Source: Caldilineaceae bacterium (GTDB lineage: Bacteria; Chloroflexota; Anaerolineae; Caldilineales; Caldilineaceae). From it: a DNA stretch of 64,000 bases. Shown here piece by piece: positions 25,545 through 35,465 of the stretch; within the stretch, counting starts at the first letter, position 1, and the number at the start of each line of letters is the position of its first letter. Both the position numbers and the translations under genes were made by a program. The stretch lies in NCBI GenBank assembly GCA_019637645.1, contig JAHBVH010000026.1:32592-96591 (forward strand). The letters are read 5' to 3'. The notes beneath the pieces are model-generated. The model was not told the DNA's origin. It saw only the letters and a list, made by a program, of their open reading frames with translations, and did not search any database.

Positions 25545-25661
25545 CTCGAAATGCCAACGAGCCTAACGAATTCAACGCGCCTTTCACCGTTCTCCACTGC
25601 CGTTACCAGAAGCACGGTAGAATTTGGCAGATTCACCCACTTTCATTGAAAATAGCGAAAT

Positions 25662-27845
25662 ATGTTCGCCAATTTGCGCGCTTGGTATCAGCGCCACACT
25701 GCCTTCCTCACCATCTTCTTGCTCTTTGTCGCCTTTCGGTTCCTGGCGATCTTACTCTTTCGTCCCGGCGGTTTTATTGCCGACAATTCGGATTATGAAT
25801 TTTACTATGAGTGGGGGCTGCAACTGCCGCGCGGCTATCGCACCTTTGTGGATCTATGGACGGCCTATCCCCCGCTTTTTCCGGCTCTCATGTTGCCGAT
25901 CTTTGAATGGTCGAGCCGGATTCCACCCTGGCTTGATCCACGTCTCTTCTTTCATCTCTTCTTTGGCCTAGAGTTACTTCTCTTTGAAAGTGCGAATTTC
26001 ATCCTGATCGCGCGCCTTGCCCGCAAGCTAGGCTATCCTCCATTGGGAACCACCACAGGCGACCAAGAGGGGGTGACAGCGCAAGCGGCTCTCCATCCAG
26101 CCGTACTCTATGCCCTGCTCTTTTTACCGGCCTATACCATGTTGGGCTGGTTTGAAGCTATGCCCCTTTCTTTTATGTTGCTGGGGCTGGATCTGCTCTT
26201 GAGTCAACATCGCTGGGGCTGGCTTGGCAGTGCCGTGGCCGCGGCGCTGGGCTTTCTCACCAAGCTAACGCCTGCCCTGTTGGTGCCGATTGCCATTCGG
26301 TGGTTGGGCAGCCAATTGAGTTGGCAAGCCCTGCGCCAAGCGTGGTTTCGCTGGCGTTCCCCGGGAAATTTGCTGCGCCCCGCCCTCTACACCCTGCTCT
26401 TTTTCGGGGTTGTCGCGGGGTTGGGCTACAGCCTAGCCGAAGGGAATGTGACCTTGGCGTTGAGCAGCTTCCGCGTCAACAGCATTCGTCCCCCTTGGCA
26501 AAGCCTCTGGGCGCTGCTCGATGGCTATTACGACTACGGGCTAGTGCCAGTCAATATGCGCAACTTGGCCGGTTTGCAGACCAACCATTGGGAAAGTCGG
26601 CTGCCGTGGGGCGCTATTACCCTGGCCTTTAGCCTGCTTTATCTATGGCTCTACACCCGCCGCTATGATTGGGCGCAGCCGCGGACGCCCATCACCTTTG
26701 CGGCGATTAGTGTGATCTGGCTCTTTCTCTATAGCAAAGGGTGGAGTCCCCAGTTTTTGGTCTGGATTGCCGCCTTTGTGGTGTTGCTCTTGCCAACGCT
26801 ACGGGGTATGCTCATTGTCACGGTGCTCACGCTGCTGAATATTATTGAATCGCCGATTTTCTTTGTGATGCTGCGCCAAGAAGAGTGGATCTTGGTCGGC
26901 ACGGTGGTGCTACGTACGCTCCTGTTGCTGATCTTGGCGGTGGAACTGTTGGGGCAGATCTGGCCCCAAGCCGCGCGCGGGCGTCTTCTGCAACAAGGCG
27001 CGGCTTGGGCCAGTGGGTTGGTGATGATGTTCACAGCAATTGGGCTGGTGGCGGGCGCACCGCGGGCCGCCCAAGCCTATGCCGACCGGCGGCTAGCCGA
27101 ACATCCATGTCGGGAAGCCATTGTCTACCTACAGCAACAGGCGGAGTGGCCGAACCCAACCATTGTCAGCGACCAAATTGAAATCTGGCGCGACTTTTCG
27201 CCCTGGCTGGCCGATCAATATACCATCCGCATTGTCGATGGCTATGACCCCGTGAACTCGGCTTGGGACCAGGTACTCGCCAATCGATTGGCGACCTATG
27301 TCCAGGATCGAGAATTTTGGTGGGTCACCTATCCAGATCAGCCCTCCCAGGCCGCGGCCTACTTTGCCCGTCCCACGGTGAAAGCGATTAGCACAGCGCA
27401 ATGGGGCGCCTGTCGCGTGGCGCGTGTACAGCAGCCACCGGCCCAACCCGTTGCGGAAGTGACCGTCGCGGGTGGGCCGATTCTTCTGCGTGCCACCGCG
27501 GTCGGCGCGATCAAAGTAGGCGAAGCGTTACGCGTCGTGTTATACTGGGAAAGTGCGTCACCAGTGGCTGAGAGTTATACAGTCTTCACCCACTTACTCA
27601 ATGCCGATGGTCAGTTGGTGGCCCAAAAAGATAATTTGCCGGTGGAGGGCTTAGCGCCCACCAATACCTGGACGGCAGGTACCCTCATCCGCGACCCCTA
27701 TCAGTTTGATCTACCACCTACCCTGCCAGTGGGCGAGTATCAGTTGTGGATAGGGCTGTATACTGCGGCTGGTCGTCAACCCGTTACCCAAGCCGATGGA
27801 ACCGTGGCTGATCATGTGGCGATCCCCGTCCGGATCACCGAGTAA
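25662..27845 (+). CDS. Large GT-C-like membrane glycosyltransferase with C-terminal beta domain
   Basis: 727 aa. It has about 11-12 membrane helices over residues 10-460. The first large loop contains acidic residues (ADNSDYEFYYEW), as expected for a lipid-phosphate-sugar-dependent GT-C enzyme (GT39/GT83/DUF2029 style). Residues 470-600 form an extracytoplasmic domain. Residues about 606-720 form a beta-rich domain (ALRVVLYWESASPVAESYTV...PVGEYQLWIGLYT) that is repeated in the next gene. The enzyme class is inferred from topology; acceptor and donor are unknown. Confidence 0.7.
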   Translation: MFANLRAWYQRHTAFLTIFLLFVAFRFLAILLFRPGGFIADNSDYEFYYEWGLQLPRGYRTFVDLWTAYPPLFPALMLPIFEWSSRIPPWLDPRLFFHLFFGLELLLFESANFILIARLARKLGYPPLGTTTGDQEGVTAQAALHPAVLYALLFLPAYTMLGWFEAMPLSFMLLGLDLLLSQHRWGWLGSAVAAALGFLTKLTPALLVPIAIRWLGSQLSWQALRQAWFRWRSPGNLLRPALYTLLFFGVVAGLGYSLAEGNVTLALSSFRVNSIRPPWQSLWALLDGYYDYGLVPVNMRNLAGLQTNHWESRLPWGAITLAFSLLYLWLYTRRYDWAQPRTPITFAAISVIWLFLYSKGWSPQFLVWIAAFVVLLLPTLRGMLIVTVLTLLNIIESPIFFVMLRQEEWILVGTVVLRTLLLLILAVELLGQIWPQAARGRLLQQGAAWASGLVMMFTAIGLVAGAPRAAQAYADRRLAEHPCREAIVYLQQQAEWPNPTIVSDQIEIWRDFSPWLADQYTIRIVDGYDPVNSAWDQVLANRLATYVQDREFWWVTYPDQPSQAAAYFARPTVKAISTAQWGACRVARVQQPPAQPVAEVTVAGGPILLRATAVGAIKVGEALRVVLYWESASPVAESYTVFTHLLNADGQLVAQKDNLPVEGLAPTNTWTAGTLIRDPYQFDLPPTLPVGEYQLWIGLYTAAGRQPVTQADGTVADHVAIPVRITE

Positions 27846-27854
27846 GCGCTGGGC

Positions 27855-27875
27855 CTTAGACCTGACAGGTCTAAG
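27855..27875. repeat. Dispersed palindrome, perfect 21-nt copy
   Basis: CTTAGACCTG-A-CAGGTCTAAG lies between the two large membrane-protein genes. Confidence 0.75.
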
Positions 27876-27910
27876 AATGCTAGGACGCTATTTGAGTTGG
27901 ATAAAGCATC

Positions 27911-30259
27911 ATGGTGCGTGATCTAAAGGCTGGCGATCGGGGCATTGCCTTTTCGCTGCTCTGGCTACTCTTTGCATGTTATCTCTTTACCTTTACTGCT
28001 CAAATCGAGAGCAGTGATGGCCTTTCCATGTTTGCGACCGTCGAAAGCATGGTGCGGCGGGGCGAGGTCGATAGCAACCAACTGCTGTGGATGGGGTTGC
28101 AACAGGGGAGCTTTGGCCCCGATGGCGACCTCTATAGCCGCAAGGGGCTAGGCACCGTCCTGCTCGCGTGGCCCTTGGTTTGGCTGGCGCGGCTGTGGCC
28201 CTCGGTTGGGCTGGTCCATGCCGCGCTCTTGCTGAATCCGATCTTGATCGCCTGGACGGGTGCCCTCTTGTATCGCGCGGGGCGACGCCTCGCGTGGCAA
28301 CCGGCCACGGCGTTGGCGGTGGCCCTTCTCTTTGGGTTGGCGACCCTGGCCTGGCCCTATAGCCAAACCTTCTTCAGCGATCCAGCCTGTGGCTGGGGGC
28401 TCTTTGCCGCGCTCTATGGCTTGCTGGCCTATAGCCAAACGGGGCGCAAACGCTATCTCTTTGGTAGTGGCTTGGCCTGGGGGCTGGCCTATCTCACGCG
28501 CACCGTCAACCTTGTCACCTTGCCCATCTATGTCTTTGGCTTTCTCGCAGCGCTCTATCAGTACCACCAAGCCATACAGCCACCGCCGCGTTCGGTGGCT
28601 GCAGTGCTGCGGCTGGTCCTACGCTATTGGCGTTCCTCCGTCAGTTTTATGCTCCCGATCCTCTGCTTTGGGCTTCTTTCGCTCTGGTGGAATCACCTAC
28701 GCTACGGCAGCATCTGGGACAGTGGCTATGTCGAGACCGAACGTTTTGACGCGCCGTGGCTCTTTGGGCTCTTTGGGCTCTTGGTCGGGCCAGCACGGGG
28801 CTTTTTCTGGTATAGCCCGATCCTGTTGCTTGGCTTCTTGGGCATTCCCTGGTTTCGGCGCCAGGCGCGCTGGCTCTTGTGGCTGATCGGGGCGCTCTGT
28901 CTCCTCTATCTCTTGCTCTATGGCAAGTGGTATATGTGGCATGGTGGCTACAGCTGGGGACCACGCTTTCTAACCCCGATCCTGCCTTTTCTCGCCCTCT
29001 TGGTGGGGCCGGTATGGGCGCAGGTTTGGGGCGCAACGGGACGTTGGTGGCAGCGGGGCGGTGTGCTCTTGCTCTTGCTGCTATCCGTCATGGTTCAATG
29101 GCTTGGGCTTCTGGTCCATTTCCATCTGGTCCAAGATTGGTTGGCAAATACAGTCGAGCCGCTGTTTGCCCCCGAAACATTTACCCAATGGAGCTATTCA
29201 CCGCTCTTTCGGCAATGGGAATATCTCAAGGCCGAGTCGATTCAACTGGCTTGGTGGCAGGTCACCTTGGCGACCGGTTCGCTGGATATTCGGGGGATTG
29301 CCTTGCCCCTGATCGGCATTGTGGTGAGTGTGGCCGCGCTGGTTGGCTATAGCCGAACCAGCGGCGAACCCATGAGCCGTCTCTATGGCTGGTTGCATAC
29401 CTTTATTCTCGTGGCGCTGACGATTGCCCTCTTAAACAACTATCACACCGCGTTAACGGGGCTTGATCAACGTTCCGTGGCCGACCGGATTGAACAGTTG
29501 GAGCGCCCCGGCGATGCGATCCTCTATTTGCGGCCTACCCAAACGCAGTATTTTGCCAATGTCTATCATGGCCGGCTGCCCACCTATGGGGTGATGCCCC
29601 AAACCGATCTCGACGAAAGTAACCGTGCGTGGCTTACCTATTTGGAAAGCCATTATCAACGGCTGTGGGTTGTCTCGGATGATACGCCGCCCGAACAATC
29701 GGGATGGGAACGCCCACTGCGGATCAACGATTTTCTGTTGCAAGAGAACCGCGTTCCCCAAACCGACAATGCGCGACTGGCGATTTATGCCATGGCCCAG
29801 GCCCAAACCTTAACCGAAGCGGGCTTAGGGCTGATCTTTGGCGATCCGGCAGCCAGTGGGGTGATTACCGAACAAGAGGGGTGGATCCGCCTGCAAGGCT
29901 ATGGCTATCCACCCGAAGTGCAGGTGGGCGGCGAGATTGCCCTGGTTCTGCGTTGGCAGAGCCTGCGGACCGTCAACCAAGATTATCATGTCTTTGTCCA
30001 TCTTTTGGATAGCCGCGGCGAAAAAATCGCCCAGCGCGATGGGCAACCGGTGCAATGGACGCGTCCCATCTCAAGTTGGCAACCCGGCGAAGAGCTTCTC
30101 GATCACTATGGCTTTCTCCTGCCCACCGATACGATTCCTGGCGAATACCACATCGCCATCGGTCTGTACGACCCCGTGAGTGGTCAACGCCTGGCTGTCA
30201 GTGCCGGGGCGGGGGACTTTGCCACCGAACTCGGGCCGATTCGGGTCGTTAGCCGCTAA
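27911..30259 (+). CDS. Large GT-C-like membrane protein, paralogous in plan to its neighbour
   Basis: 782 aa with about 11-12 helices. The first luminal loop is SSDGLSMFATVESMVRRGEV, which holds an acidic SSD motif. A long soluble stretch follows at residues about 500-660. Its last 110 residues (EIALVLRWQSLRTVNQDYHVFVHLLDS...PGEYHIAIGLYDPVSGQRL) clearly match the C-terminus of the upstream protein. This domain is frequent in Chloroflexota membrane proteins. Probably a glycosyltransferase acting on surface polymers; no experimentally studied homologue is recognised. Confidence 0.68.
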   Translation: MVRDLKAGDRGIAFSLLWLLFACYLFTFTAQIESSDGLSMFATVESMVRRGEVDSNQLLWMGLQQGSFGPDGDLYSRKGLGTVLLAWPLVWLARLWPSVGLVHAALLLNPILIAWTGALLYRAGRRLAWQPATALAVALLFGLATLAWPYSQTFFSDPACGWGLFAALYGLLAYSQTGRKRYLFGSGLAWGLAYLTRTVNLVTLPIYVFGFLAALYQYHQAIQPPPRSVAAVLRLVLRYWRSSVSFMLPILCFGLLSLWWNHLRYGSIWDSGYVETERFDAPWLFGLFGLLVGPARGFFWYSPILLLGFLGIPWFRRQARWLLWLIGALCLLYLLLYGKWYMWHGGYSWGPRFLTPILPFLALLVGPVWAQVWGATGRWWQRGGVLLLLLLSVMVQWLGLLVHFHLVQDWLANTVEPLFAPETFTQWSYSPLFRQWEYLKAESIQLAWWQVTLATGSLDIRGIALPLIGIVVSVAALVGYSRTSGEPMSRLYGWLHTFILVALTIALLNNYHTALTGLDQRSVADRIEQLERPGDAILYLRPTQTQYFANVYHGRLPTYGVMPQTDLDESNRAWLTYLESHYQRLWVVSDDTPPEQSGWERPLRINDFLLQENRVPQTDNARLAIYAMAQAQTLTEAGLGLIFGDPAASGVITEQEGWIRLQGYGYPPEVQVGGEIALVLRWQSLRTVNQDYHVFVHLLDSRGEKIAQRDGQPVQWTRPISSWQPGEELLDHYGFLLPTDTIPGEYHIAIGLYDPVSGQRLAVSAGAGDFATELGPIRVVSR

Positions 30260-30329
30260 ACGCTGCGGCGTGGTCTTGGGTCCTGTAACGACCATGTCGC
30301 CTTCGACAATATACAAATCAGGGGAGTTG

Positions 30330-31103
30330 ATGAGTTTGAATATCGCAAAATTGTGGCGACCTTGGCTCGTTGCCGTCAGTTTCGTGCTGTTAGTAGCGGC
30401 TTGTGGAGAGGAAGCAACACCACCGGCCACTGTTACACCACCGGCCCTCCTTCCCACTACCGTTGCACCGACGGCCACCGCGACAGCCCAAGGAGTGGCC
30501 GCCGCTCTGCCGACGGCGACACCTGCGTCCTTAGCGGCCAGTCCGTTGCTAACGACGACACAAGGGCTGACCGAAACTGTCACCGTCACCGCGGCAACCG
30601 TGGCAACTCCCCCCCTCGATTGCACGGAGGATGCTGATATTGCCCTAGCCAGTTATCCCGATCTCGAAGCATTGATGGGTTGTGCCCTTGGGCCAGCGAT
30701 CTTCGAGCCAGTGGCGATCAATGAATTTGGCGAAGGGCCCGACTTTACCCGGTTTATGCTCTGGTTTAGTCAGGAGCTGCAGATCTATGTCCTGCGCCCT
30801 GATCAAAGCTGGCAAGCCCATCCCGATACATGGACGGAAGATCAGCCAACCTTTGCCTGTAATCCCTTTGGTGGCGAAGCTGCTTCACCGCCGCTACCGC
30901 GTCGCGGCTTTGGCAAACTTTGGTGCGAAGAACCCGCCCTCCAAGAGATGATGGGAACCGTGGCCCGCGAAGAGCGGCTGTGCCAACATACAGTGTTGCA
31001 ACCTTTCCAGCAAGGTCGCCTGCTCGCCTGCTACGAAGATGCCACGATTCGCTACATCCGCATCATGGACGATGGGACGTGGGCTCAGAGCCTCGTGCAG
31101 TGA
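30330..31103 (+). CDS. Lipoprotein with Thr/Pro/Ala-rich linker, function unknown
   Basis: 257 aa from the ATG at 30330, which follows AGGGGAG. A signal peptide (basic KLWRPW, hydrophobic VAVSFVLLVAA) ends in the lipobox LVAAC with C25 as the lipidated residue. A low-complexity linker of T, A and P (about residues 27-90) is followed by a compact C-terminal domain with several cysteines (DCTED, MGCALGP, FACNPFGG, LWCEEP, LCQHTV, LACYED). It is probably anchored on the outer face of the membrane. An earlier in-frame start at 30180 overlaps the preceding gene and lacks a signal peptide. Confidence 0.78.
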   Translation: MSLNIAKLWRPWLVAVSFVLLVAACGEEATPPATVTPPALLPTTVAPTATATAQGVAAALPTATPASLAASPLLTTTQGLTETVTVTAATVATPPLDCTEDADIALASYPDLEALMGCALGPAIFEPVAINEFGEGPDFTRFMLWFSQELQIYVLRPDQSWQAHPDTWTEDQPTFACNPFGGEAASPPLPRRGFGKLWCEEPALQEMMGTVAREERLCQHTVLQPFQQGRLLACYEDATIRYIRIMDDGTWAQSLVQ

Positions 31104-31138
31104 ATCAAGTGCGTAACCAGCAAGAGACCGGAGTCGCC

Positions 31139-32572
31139 ATGAACTTTGTTATCTTCCAACCTGATGAACTGCGCGCCGAAAGTGTCGGCTGCTATGGTCA
31201 TCCTTTGGCCCCAACGCCGAACATAGATGCCTTGGCTGCCCAAGGGACCCGTTTTGACCAATGCCATGTCCAACACTCGGTCTGTACACCGTCGCGGTGC
31301 AGCATGATGTCGGGGTGGTATCCGCGGGTGCGTGGTCATCGCACCTTGTGGCATCTCTTGCGGCCCCAGGAACCAAACCTGCTCCAATATCTCAAGCAGG
31401 CTGGCTATACGGTGCTCATGTATGGCAAGAATGATCTCCTCGCACCGGCCAGCTTTGCCGACAGCGTGACCGCGGCGCGTAGCCACGGCAAAGGCAAGTT
31501 TGGGCAAAACCCCTATGATTTTGCCGACCCACGCTACTATAGTTTTCTCTCTGCACCCTATGCGGGTCCGGTGGAAGAGCATGGCGACTATGCCAACGTG
31601 CAGGCTGCGATCCAGTTTCTCAGGAACAAACCGCAAGAGCCTTTTTGTCTCTTTCTCCCGTTGACCTTTCCGCACTGCCCCTACTCGGCCCCCCAGCCCT
31701 GGCACGACTTGATCGACCCAGCTGATCTGCCCGCGCTGCGACCAGCCGATCTACCCAACCGCCCTGATTTTCACGCCCTAATCCGGCGCTACCGCCGCCT
31801 AGCCCAGATGAGTCCCACGGATCAAGATCAATTGCTGCGCAAAATCCAGGCCGTCTATCTGGGCATGACCGGTTTTATCGACCATCTGTTGGGCCAACTG
31901 CTCAACACCTTGGAGGATGCCGGGCTGGCCGCTAGCACCACGGTGACCTTTACCTCCGATCATGGTGACTATGCGGGTGATTATGGATTGGTCGAAAAAT
32001 GGCCTAGTGCGGGCGAAGAGGTGATCACGCGGGTGCCGCTGATTGTGCGGACGCCTGGGGGCAAAGCCGGGCATGTGGTGCAAGAGCCAGTCGAACTTTT
32101 CGATCTTATGGCGACGACGCTGGAACAAGCGGGGATTCCTGCACAACATACTCATTTTGCCCAAAGCTATACCGCGCAACTTGGCGGTGCCGCGGGGAAT
32201 CCCGCCCGCGCCGCCTTTACCGAGGGCGGTTATGCGCGCCATGAACCGCACTGCTTTGAGGGCCGCCCTGATCGCGATCAATTTGCTCGTGACGAACGCA
32301 ATCTCTACTATCCCAAAGGGCAGCAACAACAGGATTATCCCGATAGCGTGGGCCGCATGGTCGCCATGCGCACCCAGACCCATCGTTTGGTCTACCGACC
32401 AACTGGTCAATGCGAACTGTATGACCTTGCCAGTGACCCACAAGAGTTGTACAATCACTATGGCGAGACAGCCTATGCTACGGTCCAACACCAACTAGAA
32501 CAGCAATTGTTGGCGTGGTCTGTGCAAACCAGTGATGTCACCCCCTTTGACATGGACCCGCGCGGCTATTAA
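31139..32572 (+). CDS. Sulfatase (formylglycine-type)
   Basis: 477 aa. The CTPSR motif (C49-R53, in HSVCTPSRCSMMSG) is the CxPxR substrate of formylglycine-generating enzyme. The second metal site is in FTSDHGDYAGDYG. Sulfatases of this fold (choline-, iduronate- or polysaccharide-sulfatases) remove sulfate esters. The usual DD pair at the N-terminus reads PDE (FQPDELRAESVGCYG), a minor deviation. There is no signal peptide, so it acts in the cytoplasm, suggesting intracellular desulfation of an imported sugar or ester. The start is 35 nt after the lipoprotein stop. Confidence 0.88.
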   Translation: MNFVIFQPDELRAESVGCYGHPLAPTPNIDALAAQGTRFDQCHVQHSVCTPSRCSMMSGWYPRVRGHRTLWHLLRPQEPNLLQYLKQAGYTVLMYGKNDLLAPASFADSVTAARSHGKGKFGQNPYDFADPRYYSFLSAPYAGPVEEHGDYANVQAAIQFLRNKPQEPFCLFLPLTFPHCPYSAPQPWHDLIDPADLPALRPADLPNRPDFHALIRRYRRLAQMSPTDQDQLLRKIQAVYLGMTGFIDHLLGQLLNTLEDAGLAASTTVTFTSDHGDYAGDYGLVEKWPSAGEEVITRVPLIVRTPGGKAGHVVQEPVELFDLMATTLEQAGIPAQHTHFAQSYTAQLGGAAGNPARAAFTEGGYARHEPHCFEGRPDRDQFARDERNLYYPKGQQQQDYPDSVGRMVAMRTQTHRLVYRPTGQCELYDLASDPQELYNHYGETAYATVQHQLEQQLLAWSVQTSDVTPFDMDPRGY

Positions 32573-32609
32573 ATCAATAGAAGTGGTATAGCTGTCTTCC
32601 TATAGATAG

Positions 32610-32696
32610 GGCCGATGGCTTGACTATCGCCAGAGGATTAAGAAAGAAATTATTCGTTTACAAGCCTTAATCCAACGGTTGGCCGATCAAAATTAG
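32610..32696 (+). pseudogene. Possible remnant of a coiled-coil coding sequence
   Basis: After an in-frame TAG at 32607, the frame reads RWLDYRQRIKKEIIRLQA, then LIQRLADQN and TAG at 32694-32696. It is strongly helical and charged, but no start codon or ribosome-binding site precedes it. It looks like the 3' end of a lost gene. A chance open frame is possible. Confidence 0.3.
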
Positions 32697-32736
32697 GAAA
32701 ATTGCTTCAAGAACCTTTTAACAGGAGTCTAGAGCC

Positions 32737-34407
32737 ATGCCTTATGCGGTTGAGATGCGCTTGGGCGTCCAAGTGCCCATGCGCGATGGCGTCAAGCTAT
32801 CTGCCGATCTCTATCTTCCTCAAGCACACGGTCCCTTTCCCACGGTACTCGTGCGGACTCCGTATAGCAATAATAACGCGCCGGCGGTGAATCAGGCGCG
32901 AGCGCTGGCCAACAACGGCTATGCCTGCGTATTGCAAGATACGCGGGGCCGTTGGGATTCCGGTGGCGACTATTATCCGCTCCAAGGGGAGGGCGTTGAC
33001 GGCTATGATACCCAAGAGTGGATCGGCCAACAGCCGTGGAGCAATGGCAAGATTGCTACATCAGGGGCCTCCTACCTTGGGCATGTTCAGTGGCAGAGCG
33101 CGCCCGATGGCAGCCACTATTTAACCGCGATGGCCCCGCGCGTCATCGGCCCCAATTTTTTCAAAGCGTTGCGCCCTGGTGGGGCTTTTCAACTCGGCCT
33201 CTGTGCCACTTGGGGCGCGGTAACGAGTGAGCATACGAACCAGTTGATTGACTACCACAACTGGACCGAGCTCTTTTATACCTTGCCGTTGACCGAGCTG
33301 GACGGGGCAACAGGACGCAATTTAGCCTTCTGGCAAGACTTGTTCGCTCACCCCACCTATGATGACTATTGGGCGGCGCTGAATATTGAGGAGCGCTGGG
33401 GCGAGATTACCGTACCGGCCTTTAACATGGGCGGCTGGTATGATATTTTTATTGAAGGCTCCTTTGCTTGTTTCAATGGGCTGCGTCAACACGGGGGTTC
33501 ACCGGCGGCACGCCAGAGTAAATTGATTGTCGGGCCGTGGGTCCATGCCCTGAGCGTCTCGCCCAAGGTGGGCGATGTGGACTTTGGCTTTCACTCTATG
33601 CAGGATCTCGATGCGTTGGAATTCCGCTGGATCGAGCAGTGGCTCAAAGGGGTGCATACCGGTATTCTGGACGAAGCCCCACTGCGCCTCTTTATCATGG
33701 GGAGCAACGAGTGGCGGGACGAATATGAGTGGCCGCTGGCGCGCACCGAGTGGCAACATTGGCATCTGCACAGTGGCGGCCAAGCCAATACCTTGCGTGG
33801 CGACGGCGTTCTGGCCCCGGTTGCGCCGGGTGACGAACCTATGGATCACTTTGTCTATGACCCCCACTACCCCGTCCAGAGCCATGGGGGCAACACCTGT
33901 TGCGCACCGCAGATCACCCTGTGGGGACCATACGACCAGCGGGCGGTTGAGATGCGCGCGGATGTGCTTTGCTATACCAGCGAACCCTTGGCCGCCGATC
34001 TGGAGGTTACCGGGCCGATCCAATTGATCCTCTACGCGGCGACGGACGCGCCCGATACCGATTGGACCGCTAAGCTGGTGGATGTGGCGCCGTCGGGCTA
34101 TGCCAAGAATCTCTGTGATGGGATTGTGCGGGCGCGCTATCGGGAGAGTATAACCGCGCCCACCCTTGTGACCCCGCACCAGGTCTATGAATATGTGATC
34201 GAAGTGGGTGTCACGGGCAATGTCTTCCGCAAAGGCCATCGCCTGCGCCTGGAAGTCTCCTCTTCCAATTTCCCGCGCTTTGATCGTAACCCGAATACAG
34301 GAGCGACCTTTGGTCACGAGCATGAATTACGCGTGGCGCGGCAGACGATTTACCATGACCGGGCCTACCCGTCTCATTTGATCTTGCCCGTGATCCCCAA
34401 ACCCTGA
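32737..34407 (+). CDS. CocE/NonD family (X-Pro dipeptidyl-peptidase S15-like) hydrolase
   Basis: 556 aa. It has an alpha/beta-hydrolase core (VPMRDGVKLSADLYLP; nucleophile Ser in TSGASYLGHVQW) and the C-terminal jelly-roll domain typical of this family (TDWTAKLVDVAPSG...GHRLRLEVSSSNFPRFDRN). Members include cocaine esterase, glutaryl-7-ACA acylase and Xaa-Pro peptidases. AGGAG precedes the ATG. There is no signal peptide. An esterase or amidase role is clear; the substrate is not. Confidence 0.9.
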   Translation: MPYAVEMRLGVQVPMRDGVKLSADLYLPQAHGPFPTVLVRTPYSNNNAPAVNQARALANNGYACVLQDTRGRWDSGGDYYPLQGEGVDGYDTQEWIGQQPWSNGKIATSGASYLGHVQWQSAPDGSHYLTAMAPRVIGPNFFKALRPGGAFQLGLCATWGAVTSEHTNQLIDYHNWTELFYTLPLTELDGATGRNLAFWQDLFAHPTYDDYWAALNIEERWGEITVPAFNMGGWYDIFIEGSFACFNGLRQHGGSPAARQSKLIVGPWVHALSVSPKVGDVDFGFHSMQDLDALEFRWIEQWLKGVHTGILDEAPLRLFIMGSNEWRDEYEWPLARTEWQHWHLHSGGQANTLRGDGVLAPVAPGDEPMDHFVYDPHYPVQSHGGNTCCAPQITLWGPYDQRAVEMRADVLCYTSEPLAADLEVTGPIQLILYAATDAPDTDWTAKLVDVAPSGYAKNLCDGIVRARYRESITAPTLVTPHQVYEYVIEVGVTGNVFRKGHRLRLEVSSSNFPRFDRNPNTGATFGHEHELRVARQTIYHDRAYPSHLILPVIPKP

Positions 34408-34522
34408 GTAGCGATGACTTGGGCTTTCTGCTCAATGAGTCTAGATATTTCTCTCCCGAAGCGAAATTGACTATCAAAATCAAGTACGAACTAACCTAAC
34501 CCAAAGCAACGTAGGAGTAACC

Positions 34523-35401
34523 ATGAAACTCGTAACGTACAAACCACGGGCCAGCACTCCCCAACTTGGCGCCATTGTGGACAACAAAGTGGTCAGCCTG
34601 GCCGATGCCTCTGGCGGCGCGCTGCCCAATGATATGCGCGCCTTTCTGGAACTGGGCGACGAAGGGCTCAAGACGGCCCGCCGGGTAGCGACCAAAAAAG
34701 CGGCCAAGGAGAGTGGCGTGGCCTTGGGTGATGTCAAGCTCTTGGCCCCGATCCCCAATCCCAACAAGGTGATTGCCATTGGGTTGAATTACCTGGATCA
34801 CATCCGCGAGACCAATAGCAAGACCCCCAGCATTCCGATCATGTTCACCAAGTACACCACCTCGATCATCGGGGATGGCGACACGATCCATTGGGACCCC
34901 AAGGAGACCGAAAAGGTAGACTGGGAAGTGGAGTTGGCCGTGGTCATCGGCAAGCGGGCCTATCGCGTGAGCGAAGAGAGCGCCTTTGACTATATTGTTG
35001 GTTACACGGTCTGTAATGACGTGAGCGCGCGCGATCTCCAAGGCGAACGGGGCGATCAGTGGATCCGTGGTAAATCGTTGGACACCTTCTGCCCCTTGGG
35101 CCCCGCGCTTGTCACCAAGGACGAGATTGCCGATCCCCACAATCTTGGGCTGCGCACGATTGTCAACGGCCAGACCATGCAGGATTCTAACACCAGCCAA
35201 TTGCTCTTTAAGATCCCGCACCTGATCGCCTATCTCAGCCGCGCCTTTACCCTGCTCCCTGGCGATGTCATCATCACCGGCACGCCTCCCGGCGTTGGCA
35301 TGGGCATGAAGCCGCCCGTCTGGTTGAAAGACGGCGACGTTGTCAAAGTTGAAATCGATGGCATCGGTTCGATCACCAATCCCTGTGTAGAAGATAAATA
35401 G
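34523..35401 (+). CDS. Fumarylacetoacetate hydrolase family protein
   Basis: 292 aa. The C-terminal FAH domain shows IAIGLNYLDHIRETN, the metal-binding acidic pair in VDWEVELAVVIGK, and TGTPPGVGMGMKPP. This family includes 2,4-diketo-3-deoxy-L-fuconate hydrolase, acylpyruvases and decarboxylases. With aldose dehydrogenases, SDRs and an acid-sugar dehydratase elsewhere in the window, a role cleaving a diketo sugar acid is a reasonable inference. A good TAGGAG site precedes the start. The NAD-dependent epimerase gene follows, separated by a heptamer-like repeat. Confidence 0.88.
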   Translation: MKLVTYKPRASTPQLGAIVDNKVVSLADASGGALPNDMRAFLELGDEGLKTARRVATKKAAKESGVALGDVKLLAPIPNPNKVIAIGLNYLDHIRETNSKTPSIPIMFTKYTTSIIGDGDTIHWDPKETEKVDWEVELAVVIGKRAYRVSEESAFDYIVGYTVCNDVSARDLQGERGDQWIRGKSLDTFCPLGPALVTKDEIADPHNLGLRTIVNGQTMQDSNTSQLLFKIPHLIAYLSRAFTLLPGDVIITGTPPGVGMGMKPPVWLKDGDVVKVEIDGIGSITNPCVEDK

Positions 35402-35407
35402 GAAGTC

Positions 35408-35456
35408 GGAAGGATGAAGGATGCTTTACTTTATCCTTCATCTTTCATCCTTTCAA
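35408..35456. repeat. Heptamer-like repeat and hairpin between the FAH and epimerase genes
   Basis: GATGAAGGAT (35413-35422) is complementary to ATCCTTCATC (35433-35442). The region reads as CTTCATC-like 7-bp units. The ribosome-binding site of the next gene is directly at its end. Confidence 0.55.
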
Positions 35457-35465
35457 GGAGTGATT

